34,561 nt of DNA from JBBRYW01 sp038253945 (lineage in GTDB: Bacteria; Actinomycetota; Thermoleophilia; Gaiellales; Gaiellaceae): assembly GCA_038253945.1 (NCBI GenBank), contig JBBSGR010000022.1, forward strand, positions 1 through 34,561, in the 5' to 3' direction. A model generated the notes under the pieces. The model was given only the letters and a program-made list of their open reading frames with translations. It had not been told where the DNA came from and made no database searches. Position numbers and translations under genes: made by a program. Below are positions 22,400-30,347 of the stretch, piece after piece (position 1 is the stretch's first letter; each line of letters opens with the position of its first letter).

Positions 22400-23613
22400 C
22401 AGTGCGAGACGGCCGCCGCAGCGAGCTCGGACACGAGCGTGTCGGTGTAGAAGCGCTCGAGCGCGAAGGGGGCGATCAGCTCGGGAGTCCGCTGTGTCGC
22501 GACCAGCTCTGCCAGAGTCGTTCCCACGATCGGCGCCGCCTTGAAGCCGTACGTGCCCCAGCCGGCGCTGATCAGGAAGCCCTCGACGCCCGTCACGCCG
22601 AGGATGGGGCTGTAGTCGGGGCTGAGGTCGCACAGACCCGTCCACTGGCGTAGGACCCGCAGCCGCTCGAGCTGCGGGAACAGCTCGAGCGTGTGCCGCG
22701 CCGACGTCTCGAGGAACGGAAACGTGCTCGTGCCGCGGTAGGTGGTGTACGGCTCGATCTCGGCGCCGATCAGGAACTCGCCGCGGTCCGTCTGCGAGAT
22801 GTACACGTGCATCTGCGACGAGACGATGATGACGTCGAGAAACGGCTTCACGGGCTCGGTTACGAAGGCCTGCAGGATGTGCGTCGTGATCGGCAGGGAA
22901 ACCTCCGCCAGATCGGCGACGAGCGTCGACCAGCCGGCGGTCGCGTTGACCACGGTGTCGCACTCGATCTGCCCCCGGGTCGTTCGGACTCCGGTGACGC
23001 GGCCGTTCGCGCGCTCGATTCCGGTCACTCTGGTGTAGGGGTGGATCTCGACGCCGCCGCGGTCCGCGCCGCGGGCGAAGCCCCAGACGACGGCGTCGTG
23101 GCGGATGATTCCTCCCGGCGGGTGGTAGAGCGCGCCGAGGATCGGCCAGGTCACGTGCTCCGAGAGGTCGAGCTGCGGGCAGAGCTCCCCGACCTCGTCG
23201 GCGAGGACGAGCCGGCTGTCGATGCCGAGCAGCTGGTTCACCTCGGCCCGCTCGGTCATGGTGATCATCGCGCGGTCGGAGTGGGCGAGCGTCAGGTGGC
23301 CCTGCTGGGAGAAGAGGAGATTGAAGTCGAGCTCGCGCGAGAGCGCCTCGTAGAGCTTCACGCTCTGGGAGTAGAACCGGGCGCCCTCCGGAGTCCGATA
23401 GTTCGAGCGGACGATCGTCGTGTTTCTGCCCGCCGCGCCCGACCCGATGTAGCTCTGCTCGAGTACGGCGACGTTCGTGATCCCGTGGTTTCTCGCGAGG
23501 TAGTACGCGGTCGCGAGCCCGTGCGAGCCGCCGCCGACGATCACGACGTCGTAGCGTCGCTTCAGCTCGCCGCGGGGCCGCCACATGCGGCGGACTCGAA
23601 AGATGTCCTTCAC
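22399..23613 (-). CDS. soxB: sarcosine oxidase-type subunit beta
   Basis: 404 aa flavoprotein subunit. The FAD motif YDVVIVGGGSHGLATAYYLARNHG is typical of SoxB. H172 in GGIIRHDAVVWG is at the place of the His that carries covalent FMN in characterised heterotetrameric sarcosine oxidases. The C-terminal segment SPDYSPILGVTGVEGFLISAGWGTYGFKAAP closes the FAD site. The beta subunit oxidises the N-methyl amine; the imine is then passed to the folate site of SoxA. GTG 23613 overlaps the soxG stop (GTGA). Order D-A-G-B differs from the common B-D-A-G. N-methyl amines other than sarcosine remain possible substrates. Confidence 0.88.
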   Translation of the reverse strand: MKDIFRVRRMWRPRGELKRRYDVVIVGGGSHGLATAYYLARNHGITNVAVLEQSYIGSGAAGRNTTIVRSNYRTPEGARFYSQSVKLYEALSRELDFNLLFSQQGHLTLAHSDRAMITMTERAEVNQLLGIDSRLVLADEVGELCPQLDLSEHVTWPILGALYHPPGGIIRHDAVVWGFARGADRGGVEIHPYTRVTGIERANGRVTGVRTTRGQIECDTVVNATAGWSTLVADLAEVSLPITTHILQAFVTEPVKPFLDVIIVSSQMHVYISQTDRGEFLIGAEIEPYTTYRGTSTFPFLETSARHTLELFPQLERLRVLRQWTGLCDLSPDYSPILGVTGVEGFLISAGWGTYGFKAAPIVGTTLAELVATQRTPELIAPFALERFYTDTLVSELAAAAVSH

Positions 23614-24110
23614 GCCAGCCCCCGCGTCGTGTCGAGGACGACTGCGCCGAGGTAGTCGCCGTACTCCTGCGGGAAGACGAGGCGGAACGCGTCGCCTTCC
23701 CGCAGGACGAGTGCAGGGATGCGGGCGACCGAGCCGACCGCCGGCAGGCGGTCGAGATCGAGCTCCGTCAAGCGGCGCATGGTGGTGACGCCGTGCAGGC
23801 GCAGGCACGCGAGCGCCCCCGTCATGTCGACGACCGTGCCGCCGCCCTCACGTAGCCTCGCGCGCACCTCGGCGCCTCGCTCGAAGGGACAGAGGACGAG
23901 CGCTCGCTCGGGCGTGATCGGCACCACTTCCGCATCGACCGAATCGGCGTTCAGCTGCCCGCGCACCTCGATCTTCGCCAGCTCCAGCGAGAGATCCTCG
24001 ACTCCGTGGCCGCCCCCGGCGAGCGCGGCCGAGAGTGGAGAGCGAAGCCGGGGCTCCGAGCCGTTCCAGGGGCGAGACTGGTCCGGAGAGAGAAACTCGA
24101 GCTCGCTCAC
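23610..24110 (-). CDS. soxG: sarcosine oxidase-type subunit gamma
   Basis: 166 aa. Contains the SoxG pattern LELAKIEVRGQL, the RALVLCPFERGAEVRARL segment, VVDMTGALACLRLHG and the C-terminal RIPALVLREGDAFRLVFPQEYGDYLGAVVLD. The subunit is structural and shares the GcvT-like fold. GTG 24110 overlaps the soxA stop (GTGA), and its own stop overlaps soxB in the same way. Its position between soxA and soxB and the fitting length support the call. Confidence 0.82.
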   Translation of the reverse strand: MSELEFLSPDQSRPWNGSEPRLRSPLSAALAGGGHGVEDLSLELAKIEVRGQLNADSVDAEVVPITPERALVLCPFERGAEVRARLREGGGTVVDMTGALACLRLHGVTTMRRLTELDLDRLPAVGSVARIPALVLREGDAFRLVFPQEYGDYLGAVVLDTTRGLA

Positions 24111-26704
24111 GAGCGCAGTCGCTTTCCCTCGGGGTCGAAGAAGGGCCGCAGGCGAACGACGGCGCGCTCCAGCGAGCCGTTCACCTTGATCTGGAGCTCC
24201 GAGCCTTCCGCCGCGAGCGCGGCAGGCACCCAGGCCATGCCGATCGACTTTCCGAGGTGCGGACTCCAGCGGGCGCTCGTGACGCGGCCGACCGGCTGCC
24301 CGTCGACGACGACCTGGCCTCCCTCGGCCGGGACGATTCCGTCCGCCAGCTCGAAGCCGACCAGCTGCTCCTTGAAACCGCGCTCCTGCACGTATTCGAG
24401 CGCCCATTTTCCGACGAAGTCGTCCTTGTCGAACTTGACGATCCACGGCATGCTCGCTTCGAGGGCGGTCGACTCCGAGTCGGTGTCCTGGCCCACGATC
24501 ACGTGCTGCTTCTCGAGCCGGAGCACGCGCTGCGGCTCGACGCCGAACGGCTGGATCCCAAGCTCGGCACCGCTTTCCAGGAGGCTGTCCCAGAGGTGCT
24601 CGCCGTACGGGCTCGGGAAGTGGAGCTCGTAGCCGAGCTCGCCGACGAAGCCGATGCGAAGGAGCAGGCACGGGACGCCGGCCACGTGGGCCCGCTTGGC
24701 GTCGAGGTACGAGAAAGCCTCGTTCGAGACGTCGAGCTCCGTCAGTCGCCGCATCAGCTCGCGGGCGCGGGGGCCGGCCACGTTGACCGCCGCGAGCCCC
24801 CCCGTCACGTCCACGATCTCGACGTCGAGCCCCCAGACGGCGTTCCACCACTCGAACCACTCGACCACGGTGTCCGCGCCCGTCGAGGTCGTCGTCACGT
24901 AGAAGAGCTCGTCCTCGAGACGGGCGACGGTTCCGTCGTCCATGATCCGGCCCGCGTCCGTGCCAAGCACCGCGTAGCGGATCCGCCCGGTCTTGAGGTC
25001 CGAGAAGCGGTTCGGGTACAGCCGCTCGAGGAAGGTCGCGGCATCCGGGCCCTCGACCAGCAGCTTGCCGAGCGTCGAGACGTCGATCATGCCGACGGAA
25101 TCGTGGACGGCTCTGGCCTCCGCGGACGGGTTGCCGTAGGAGTGCGGACGGCGCCATTCGCCCGTCCACATCATCGTCGCGCCGAGCTTGGAGTGGCGGT
25201 GGTGAATCGAGGTGCGCCTGGCCGGCTCGTGGCCGCGGCCGGCGAGCAGTCCCAGCTCGACCGGCGTCCAGGGCGGGCGCGCGGTGGTCGTCCCGATCGC
25301 GCGGTCGTCGCTCCTCGTCTCGTGTCCGTAGAGCCGGACGGAGGCGAGGTGACAGAGGCGACCCTGGCACGGCCCCATCGTCACGGTCGTGTAGCGCTTG
25401 GCGAGCTCGATCGAGTCGAACCCCTCGGCGACGGCGCGCTTCACGTCCTTGACGGTCACGTCCTCGCACAGGCACACGAACGGCTTGGGGCTCGAGCCGA
25501 ACGCCGGCGGCGGGACGGCGACCGCTTCACTCCGGCCGGCCACGGAACCGACCGCCTCGACGCCCGGCGGTAGCTTCGACGCAGCGAAGATCCCGCGGGC
25601 GGCGTCGTAGTCGATGGTCGCGCCGGCCTGGGCGAGGAGCGAGGAGGCCGGCTGCGCCACGCCCGAGGCGACCAGCAGATCGCAGGCCAGCTCGCGACCG
25701 TCGATCGTCACGCTCCCGAGCCGCCCCCGCCTGCCTCGCGCTTCGATCCGTCTCGGCTTCCGCTCGCGGAGGTCCACGGTGTCGACGACGTCGACACCGG
25801 CGCGGTCGAGCTCGGCCGTGCAGTCGCCGTCCTCGCCGGAGGTGATCACGACCGCCCGCCGCCCGGGCTGAAGCGACCACTCGCCGATGAGCCGGCGAAC
25901 GCCGGCCGGCAACATCACTCCCACCAGGTCGTTGCCCGGAAAGACCAGCGGCTGCTCGATCGAGCCGGTGGCGACGACGATCCGCTCCGCCCGGATGCGG
26001 TACATGACGCGGCCCGCATCCACCGGGACGAGGCCGCCCTCGTAGATTCCGATTGCTGTGGCAGGCGCGATCAGCTCGACTGCGGCGTCGATCGGCAGAC
26101 CGCCGCCGGAGGAGAGCCCATCGTCGACCAGCACGACCTGTCGCCCCGTCCGCGCGGCTTCGAGCGCCGCCTCACGGCCCGCGCGGCCTGCGCCGATCAC
26201 GAGCACCTCGGCGTGCCGGTGCTCGACGTCGTAGCGCTCGGTTCGCCGGCTCTTCTCGTCGACCTTGCCAAGGCCGGCCACGCCTCGGAGAAAGCGCTCG
26301 TAGTACGGCCAGGCGCGGCGGGGCCGGATCATCGTCCGGTAGTAGAAGCCGACCGGGGTGAACGGCCCGCCGAGCTTGTCGACGACGGACAGAAGGTCAC
26401 GGTCGAGCGAGCCGAGCACGTTCTGAGCCCCGACCTTTGCACCTTCGCGGACGGGCTCGACGCACACGCGCACGTTCGGCACGCCGTCGACTCGCATCAT
26501 GCAGTTCGCGCAGGCGCCCGAGCAGCACAGCAGCCCTCGGGGACGGTGGTACTTGAAGCTGCGCGAGAAGATGCGTCGGCCCGAGGCGAACAGAGCGGAG
26601 CCGATCGTGTCGCCGGCGAATGCTCCGATCCGCTCGCCCTCGAAGAAGAACGTCAGCGGCTTCGAGCGGTCGATCCGTTCCGACGGTTGCGGTGGAAGCC
26701 TCAT
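24107..26704 (-). CDS. soxA: sarcosine oxidase-type subunit alpha with two Fe-S motifs
   Basis: 865 aa. N-terminal ferredoxin-like domain with C60-x4-C65-x2-C68-x12-C81, a plant-type [2Fe-2S] pattern. A Rossmann domain follows (VLVIGAGRAGREAALEAARTG, 167-187). A BFD-like motif C411-x-C413-x32-C446-x4-C451 comes next. The C-terminal half (from about 510) is the GcvT-like folate domain that turns the released one-carbon unit into methylene-tetrahydrofolate. From memory, the well-studied SoxA proteins lack these cysteines while opine oxidase and HcnA relatives keep them. It is also shorter than the usual near-970 residues, mainly after the Rossmann motif. The start overlaps the soxD stop (ATGA). 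Confidence 0.88.
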   Translation of the reverse strand: MRLPPQPSERIDRSKPLTFFFEGERIGAFAGDTIGSALFASGRRIFSRSFKYHRPRGLLCCSGACANCMMRVDGVPNVRVCVEPVREGAKVGAQNVLGSLDRDLLSVVDKLGGPFTPVGFYYRTMIRPRRAWPYYERFLRGVAGLGKVDEKSRRTERYDVEHRHAEVLVIGAGRAGREAALEAARTGRQVVLVDDGLSSGGGLPIDAAVELIAPATAIGIYEGGLVPVDAGRVMYRIRAERIVVATGSIEQPLVFPGNDLVGVMLPAGVRRLIGEWSLQPGRRAVVITSGEDGDCTAELDRAGVDVVDTVDLRERKPRRIEARGRRGRLGSVTIDGRELACDLLVASGVAQPASSLLAQAGATIDYDAARGIFAASKLPPGVEAVGSVAGRSEAVAVPPPAFGSSPKPFVCLCEDVTVKDVKRAVAEGFDSIELAKRYTTVTMGPCQGRLCHLASVRLYGHETRSDDRAIGTTTARPPWTPVELGLLAGRGHEPARRTSIHHRHSKLGATMMWTGEWRRPHSYGNPSAEARAVHDSVGMIDVSTLGKLLVEGPDAATFLERLYPNRFSDLKTGRIRYAVLGTDAGRIMDDGTVARLEDELFYVTTTSTGADTVVEWFEWWNAVWGLDVEIVDVTGGLAAVNVAGPRARELMRRLTELDVSNEAFSYLDAKRAHVAGVPCLLLRIGFVGELGYELHFPSPYGEHLWDSLLESGAELGIQPFGVEPQRVLRLEKQHVIVGQDTDSESTALEASMPWIVKFDKDDFVGKWALEYVQERGFKEQLVGFELADGIVPAEGGQVVVDGQPVGRVTSARWSPHLGKSIGMAWVPAALAAEGSELQIKVNGSLERAVVRLRPFFDPEGKRLRS

Positions 26705-27006
26705 ACGGCCGGCGTGTCGGGGATCGCGGCGCCTTTCGGTGCTGGCCCGCCCGGCGGGCGCGCCGCTTCGGTCCCCAGCACCTCGTTCGTCCGCGTGTCG
26801 CGCTCGGCGAAGAACCAGAGCTTGCACCCGAAGCGGTGGAACCACCACTCCCGCTGGACTCCCGCAACGTTCCGGCGGAAGTAGAGGTACGAGTTGAGCT
26901 CGCGGAAAGTTGGGGCGTCGAGCGGCCGGGCGCTCACCTCGCCGGCGCACGTGAACTCGTTCACGTCGCGCGGCCCGCAGTTCGGGCAAGGGAGCAAAAA
27001 CGACAT
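26701..27006 (-). CDS. soxD: sarcosine oxidase-type subunit delta
   Basis: 101 aa. Begins MSFLLPCPNCGPRDVNEFTC, the SoxD zinc site (C7, C10, C20), then YLYFRRNVAGVQREWWFHRFGCKLWFFAERDTRTNEV, all typical. SoxD is a small zinc-binding subunit that stabilises the complex. First gene of the operon soxD-A-G-B, hydrolase remnant, mmgE/prpD; all junctions overlap. ATG 27006 is 4 nt from a TATTCT hexamer on the minus strand, so the transcript is probably leaderless. A palindrome sits about 30 bp upstream. Confidence 0.9.
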   Translation of the reverse strand: MSFLLPCPNCGPRDVNEFTCAGEVSARPLDAPTFRELNSYLYFRRNVAGVQREWWFHRFGCKLWFFAERDTRTNEVLGTEAARPPGGPAPKGAAIPDTPAV

Positions 27007-27010
27007 CTAG

Positions 27011-27016
27011 AGAATA
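27011..27016 (-). promoter_or_regulatory. -10 hexamer TATTCT of the sox operon
   Basis: On the minus strand TATTCT is followed by CTAG and ATG 27006. A start point in or next to the ATG is likely. The operator lies at the expected -35 position. Confidence 0.4.
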
Positions 27017-27034
27017 TCCACTGGGGAAACGCTA

Positions 27035-27049
27035 TTGCCATTTTGGCAT
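27035..27049. promoter_or_regulatory. operator upstream of soxD
   Basis: TTGCC-ATTTT-GGCAT, nested inside outer arms GGAAA (27025-27029) and TTTCC (27049-27053). Same half-site and 5-nt spacing as the sites at 14073 and 18896, with one end base differing. Confidence 0.5.
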
Positions 27050-27120
27050 TTCCGGGCCGCGAGCGCAACCGGCTTCGGTTGTGCCGAAGGCCGTCCATCG
27101 GCGGCCCGGAACGCCGTTGC

Positions 27121-27126
27121 TAGGCT
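27121..27126 (+). promoter_or_regulatory. -10 hexamer TAGGCT of the thiolase gene, leaderless
   Basis: TAGGCT is followed by 6 nt and GTG 27133, with no ribosome site. Confidence 0.5.
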
Positions 27127-27132
27127 GGATTC

Positions 27133-28284
27133 GTGGCCCGTTCAGTCATCGTCTCGGCCGTTCGGACGCCCTTCGGGAAGCTCGGCGGCGCACTCGCCGA
27201 GTACGAGGCGCCGGAGCTCGGCGCGTTTGCGATCCGGGCCGCGCTCGACCGGGTCGAGGTTGCAAACGACGAGGTCGAGTACGTCCTGATGGGCCAGGTG
27301 CTCCAGGCAGGCGCCGGCCAGGCTCCGTCGCGTCAGGCCTCGATCGGGGCCGGCCTACCGGTCGAGGTCGGCTCGGACACGATCAACAAGGTGTGCGCCT
27401 CGAGCATTCGCGCCGTCGAGATCGCCGATCTGATGATTCGTGCGGGAGACCACCAGGTGATCGTGGCCGGTGGCATGGAATCGATGTCGAACGTGCCCTA
27501 CATGCTCAAGGGCGCGCGTTTCGGCTACCGGCTCGGGGACGGCGTCCTGATCGACGGGATGACCTACGACGGGCTCACGTCGACCTTCGACAAGCGCCAC
27601 ATGGCGGAGCAGGCCTCGTTCGTGTCGCGGGAGCTCGGCATCTCGCGGGAGGACCAGGACCGGTGGGCGCTCCGCTCGCACGAGCGGGCGGTTCGAGCCA
27701 TCGACGAAGGCTTCTTCTCCGACGAGATCGTCCCGGTCGGCGAGTTCGGGGTCGACGAGGGACCGCGCCGAAACACCTCGCTCGAGCGGCTGGCCGCGCT
27801 CAAGCCCGTCTTCGACCCGGAGGGGACGACGACCGCCGGCAACGCCCCGAGCGTCAACGACGGTTCCGGCGCGCTCGTCGTGACGAGCGAGGAATTCGCC
27901 CGGAAACGCGGACTCGAGGTGCTGGCGACGATCCTGTCGCAGGCGTACGTCGCGGACGACTTCGCCTACCTCGCTCGGACACCCGCGAAGGCCGGGCACG
28001 AAGCGCTCCGGAAGGCGGGGAAGTCGATCGACGACGTCGGGCGCGTGGAGCTGAACGAGGCGTTCTCCTCGGTCGCTCTCAACTCGACCAGGATGCTCGG
28101 TGCCGATCCGGAGCGGGTCAACGTCAACGGCGGCGCTGTCGCGCTCGGCCATCCCGTCGGGGCATCGGGCGCGCGCATTCTTTCGACGATGATCTACGAG
28201 CTGCGGCGGAACGGCGGCGGCCTCGGGCTTGCAGCGATCTGCTCCGGCGGCGGCCAGGGCGACGCGCTCCTGATCGAAGTCTGA
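27133..28284 (+). CDS. acetyl-CoA acetyltransferase (thiolase)
   Basis: 383 aa. The nucleophile is C88 in NKVCASS. The catalytic base is H340 in GGAVALGHPVGASGAR and the second Cys is C370 in CSGGGQGDA. NEAF (308-311) is also present. These define the degradative/biosynthetic thiolase family, which condenses two acetyl-CoA to acetoacetyl-CoA or cleaves 3-ketoacyl-CoA. With the hydroxyacyl-CoA and acyl-CoA dehydrogenases further right it points to short-chain acyl-CoA metabolism, although they are not one operon. Leaderless GTG start. It is divergent from soxD. Confidence 0.92.
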   Translation: MARSVIVSAVRTPFGKLGGALAEYEAPELGAFAIRAALDRVEVANDEVEYVLMGQVLQAGAGQAPSRQASIGAGLPVEVGSDTINKVCASSIRAVEIADLMIRAGDHQVIVAGGMESMSNVPYMLKGARFGYRLGDGVLIDGMTYDGLTSTFDKRHMAEQASFVSRELGISREDQDRWALRSHERAVRAIDEGFFSDEIVPVGEFGVDEGPRRNTSLERLAALKPVFDPEGTTTAGNAPSVNDGSGALVVTSEEFARKRGLEVLATILSQAYVADDFAYLARTPAKAGHEALRKAGKSIDDVGRVELNEAFSSVALNSTRMLGADPERVNVNGGAVALGHPVGASGARILSTMIYELRRNGGGLGLAAICSGGGQGDALLIEV

Positions 28285-28318
28285 AGCGACCTCCGGGCGA
28301 GGAGACCGCAGCGCCAGG

Positions 28319-28324
28319 TAGCGT
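28319..28324 (+). promoter_or_regulatory. -10 hexamer TAGCGT of the FG-GAP gene, leaderless
   Basis: TAGCGT is followed by 7 nt and GTG 28332, in the 47-bp gap after the thiolase stop. Confidence 0.4.
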
Positions 28325-28331
28325 GGCGGCT

Positions 28332-30299
28332 GTGCGGTCGAGACCGAGGCTCGCGCTTGGGGTGGCGGTTGCAGGAGTGCTCGCGCTCGCGGGCGCGCCT
28401 GCGGCGCTCGCCGGCATCGACCTGCTGACGGGCGCGAACATCCGCATCGAAGGCGCTGCGGAGAACGACATGACCGGGATCTCCGTCGCTGCCGTGGGCG
28501 ACGTCAACGGCGACGGACGCCCGGACGTGGTGGTCGGCGCGAGCGGGTCCGATTTCAGCACGTTCGAGTTTCGCTTCGAAGCCGGGGCGGCCTACGTGAT
28601 CTTCGGCAGGGCGACTCCAGGCGTCGTCAATCTCGCCAACCTCGGTGCCGACGGCTTCCGGATCGTCGGCGAGCGCGCCGGTGAGCTCGCGGGCTCGTCT
28701 GTCGCAGGTGCGGGAGACGTGAACGGCGACGGCCGAGCCGACATCGTGATCGGCTCGCCACACGGGGAGAACTTCTTTGGAGAGAAGTCCGGCGCCGCCT
28801 ACGTCATCTTCGGCAAGGCGACCACCGACACCATCGACCTCGACGACCTCGAGAACCTTCCGGGCGCCGGGTTCCGGATCGACGGTGGGTACACGTCCGA
28901 CCAGTTCGGCGACTCCGTCGCGGGTATCGGCGACGTCAACGGCGACGGCCGCGCCGATATCGCCGTCGGCGCCAATCAGGCGGGTGACAACGGCGAGCTG
29001 TCCGGCTCCGTCTACGTCATCTTCGGAAAGACCTCGACCGATCCGGTCGTCGCCACGCAGCTCCAGTCGGGCGGCTACCGCATCGAAGGGCCGTCCGCGG
29101 GCGCTCTGGCCGGCTCGTCCGTCACCGGCATCGGCGACCGGAACGGCGACGGGCGGCCGGATCTGGCGATTGGCGCGCCCCAGTCCGAGGTGCCGGGCCG
29201 GCCGCACGCTGGGTCGGCCTTCGTCGTCTTCGGCAAGAGCTCGGGAGATACGCAGAAGCTGGACGCGCTCGGCACAGGGGGCTACCGCATCGACGGTGCC
29301 GCCGCGTTCGACCTCGCCGGGACGTCGGTCGGCGGAGCGGGGGACGTAAACCGAGACGGCCGCCCCGACGTGATCGTGGGCGCCCCCGCCGCGGACAACA
29401 ACGGGAGGCAGGACTCGGGCTCGGCCTACGTCGTCTTCGGCGGCGCCGCCGGCGAGACGGTCGATCTGGCGGCTCTCGGGGGAGGAGGGTTCCGCATCGA
29501 CGGCGTGGCCCCGGGCGACCGGGCGGGCTCGTCCGTCGCCGGGGCCGGGGACTGGAATGGCGACGGCCGCCCCGACGTGCTCGTCGGCGCGCCCCAGGCC
29601 GACCCGGCCGGCAGGACGGACGCCGGATCGGCCTATGTCGTTCTCGGTAAGAGCACGCCGGACACGCTCGACCTGGCCCTGCCTGGCCCGGCGTCGATCC
29701 CGCTCGACGGCCCGACGGCCGGAAGCCTGGCCGGAGCCGCGGTGGCGACGGCGGGAGACCTGAACAAGGACGGGCGCTCGGACGTCATCGTCGGCTCTCC
29801 GGGCGCGTCCCTGAACGCGCTGCCGTCCTCAGGCGCCGCATTCCTCGTCCTCGGGCCCTCGCCGACGCCCACTCCGCCTCCACCCCCACCGCCGCCCGCA
29901 CCCGGCCCTCCGCCGCCGCCACCACCACCACCACCACCTTCGCCTCCTCCCCCCGCGCCCCCGCCCCCGGGGCCGCCCCCGCCGCGCCTCGCCCTCGCGG
30001 TCGAGCGGTTCACCGTCACACCCATCCGGCCAAGGCCCCGCTCGGTCGTGACAGCCTCGCTCGTCACTCGTCGCTCGGATACGGGAAAGCGAGTCGCCGC
30101 AGGGCAGGTCAGCTGCTCGGCGACCGTTGGAGGGAAGGCCCTTGCCCCGGGACAGATCGGGATGTCTGGTGCGGTTGCGGTTTGCGCATGGCGCCTGCCG
30201 ACGAGCGCCGGGGGAAAGCTGATGCGCGGCTCGATCGGCGTGGCGGTCGAGACGGCGAAGCTGCGAAAGAGCTTCACGAGGCGCATCGTGCACCGCTAG
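28332..30299 (+). CDS. secreted FG-GAP beta-propeller protein with proline-rich linker
   Basis: 655 aa. A signal peptide (VRSRPRLALGVAVAGVLALAGAPAALA) leads into seven FG-GAP repeats of about 60-65 residues. Each contains a calcium-type loop of the form G-D-x-N-x-D-G-R-x-D (GDVNGDGRPD, GDVNGDGRAD twice, GDRNGDGRPD, GDVNRDGRPD, GDWNGDGRPD, GDLNKDGRSD) followed by an xYVxFGxA strand. Seven blades match an integrin-alpha-like propeller. After it come a linker of almost pure proline (29862-29990) and a C-terminal domain of about 100 residues with two Cys. It is probably a surface or extracellular binding protein; the ligand is unknown. GTG 28332 is preferred over GTG 28323 from the hexamer spacing. 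Confidence 0.85.
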   Translation: MRSRPRLALGVAVAGVLALAGAPAALAGIDLLTGANIRIEGAAENDMTGISVAAVGDVNGDGRPDVVVGASGSDFSTFEFRFEAGAAYVIFGRATPGVVNLANLGADGFRIVGERAGELAGSSVAGAGDVNGDGRADIVIGSPHGENFFGEKSGAAYVIFGKATTDTIDLDDLENLPGAGFRIDGGYTSDQFGDSVAGIGDVNGDGRADIAVGANQAGDNGELSGSVYVIFGKTSTDPVVATQLQSGGYRIEGPSAGALAGSSVTGIGDRNGDGRPDLAIGAPQSEVPGRPHAGSAFVVFGKSSGDTQKLDALGTGGYRIDGAAAFDLAGTSVGGAGDVNRDGRPDVIVGAPAADNNGRQDSGSAYVVFGGAAGETVDLAALGGGGFRIDGVAPGDRAGSSVAGAGDWNGDGRPDVLVGAPQADPAGRTDAGSAYVVLGKSTPDTLDLALPGPASIPLDGPTAGSLAGAAVATAGDLNKDGRSDVIVGSPGASLNALPSSGAAFLVLGPSPTPTPPPPPPPPAPGPPPPPPPPPPPSPPPPAPPPPGPPPPRLALAVERFTVTPIRPRPRSVVTASLVTRRSDTGKRVAAGQVSCSATVGGKALAPGQIGMSGAVAVCAWRLPTSAGGKLMRGSIGVAVETAKLRKSFTRRIVHR

Positions 30300-30301
30300 G
30301 G

Positions 30302-30331
30302 GCTCGCCGGGCGAGCGGGCGGCCGGCGCCC
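30302..30331. terminator. two GC-rich inverted repeats after the FG-GAP gene
   Basis: GCTCGCC-G-GGCGAGC (30302-30316), then GGGCG (30317-30321) and CGCCC (30327-30331). They lie between the stop at 30299 and the next promoter. A terminator role is possible. Confidence 0.3.
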
Positions 30332-30334
30332 GAG

Positions 30335-30340
30335 TACGCT
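30335..30340 (+). promoter_or_regulatory. -10 hexamer TACGCT of the GNAT gene, leaderless
   Basis: TACGCT is followed by 7 nt and GTG 30348. Same hexamer and spacing as at 11494. Confidence 0.45.
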
Positions 30341-30347
30341 CCCCCTC

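Noticed and set aside
24035..25573. 512-codon plus-strand frame inside soxA
   Set aside because: Antisense shadow; soxA has full domain evidence.
26705..26989. 95-residue extension of SoxA
   Set aside because: It overlaps soxD in another frame; ATG 26704 with the ATGA junction fits the family N-terminus.
27007..27132. Glycine or other riboswitch upstream of soxD
   Set aside because: The gap is too short and the promoter is apparently leaderless; only the palindrome is seen.
27081..28331. Long frame reading through the thiolase into the FG-GAP protein
   Set aside because: It is a shadow of the thiolase frame; the FG-GAP signal peptide starts at 28332.
29862..29990. Simple-sequence repeat or CRISPR-like array
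   Set aside because: It is the in-frame polyproline linker of the FG-GAP protein, with no spacers.
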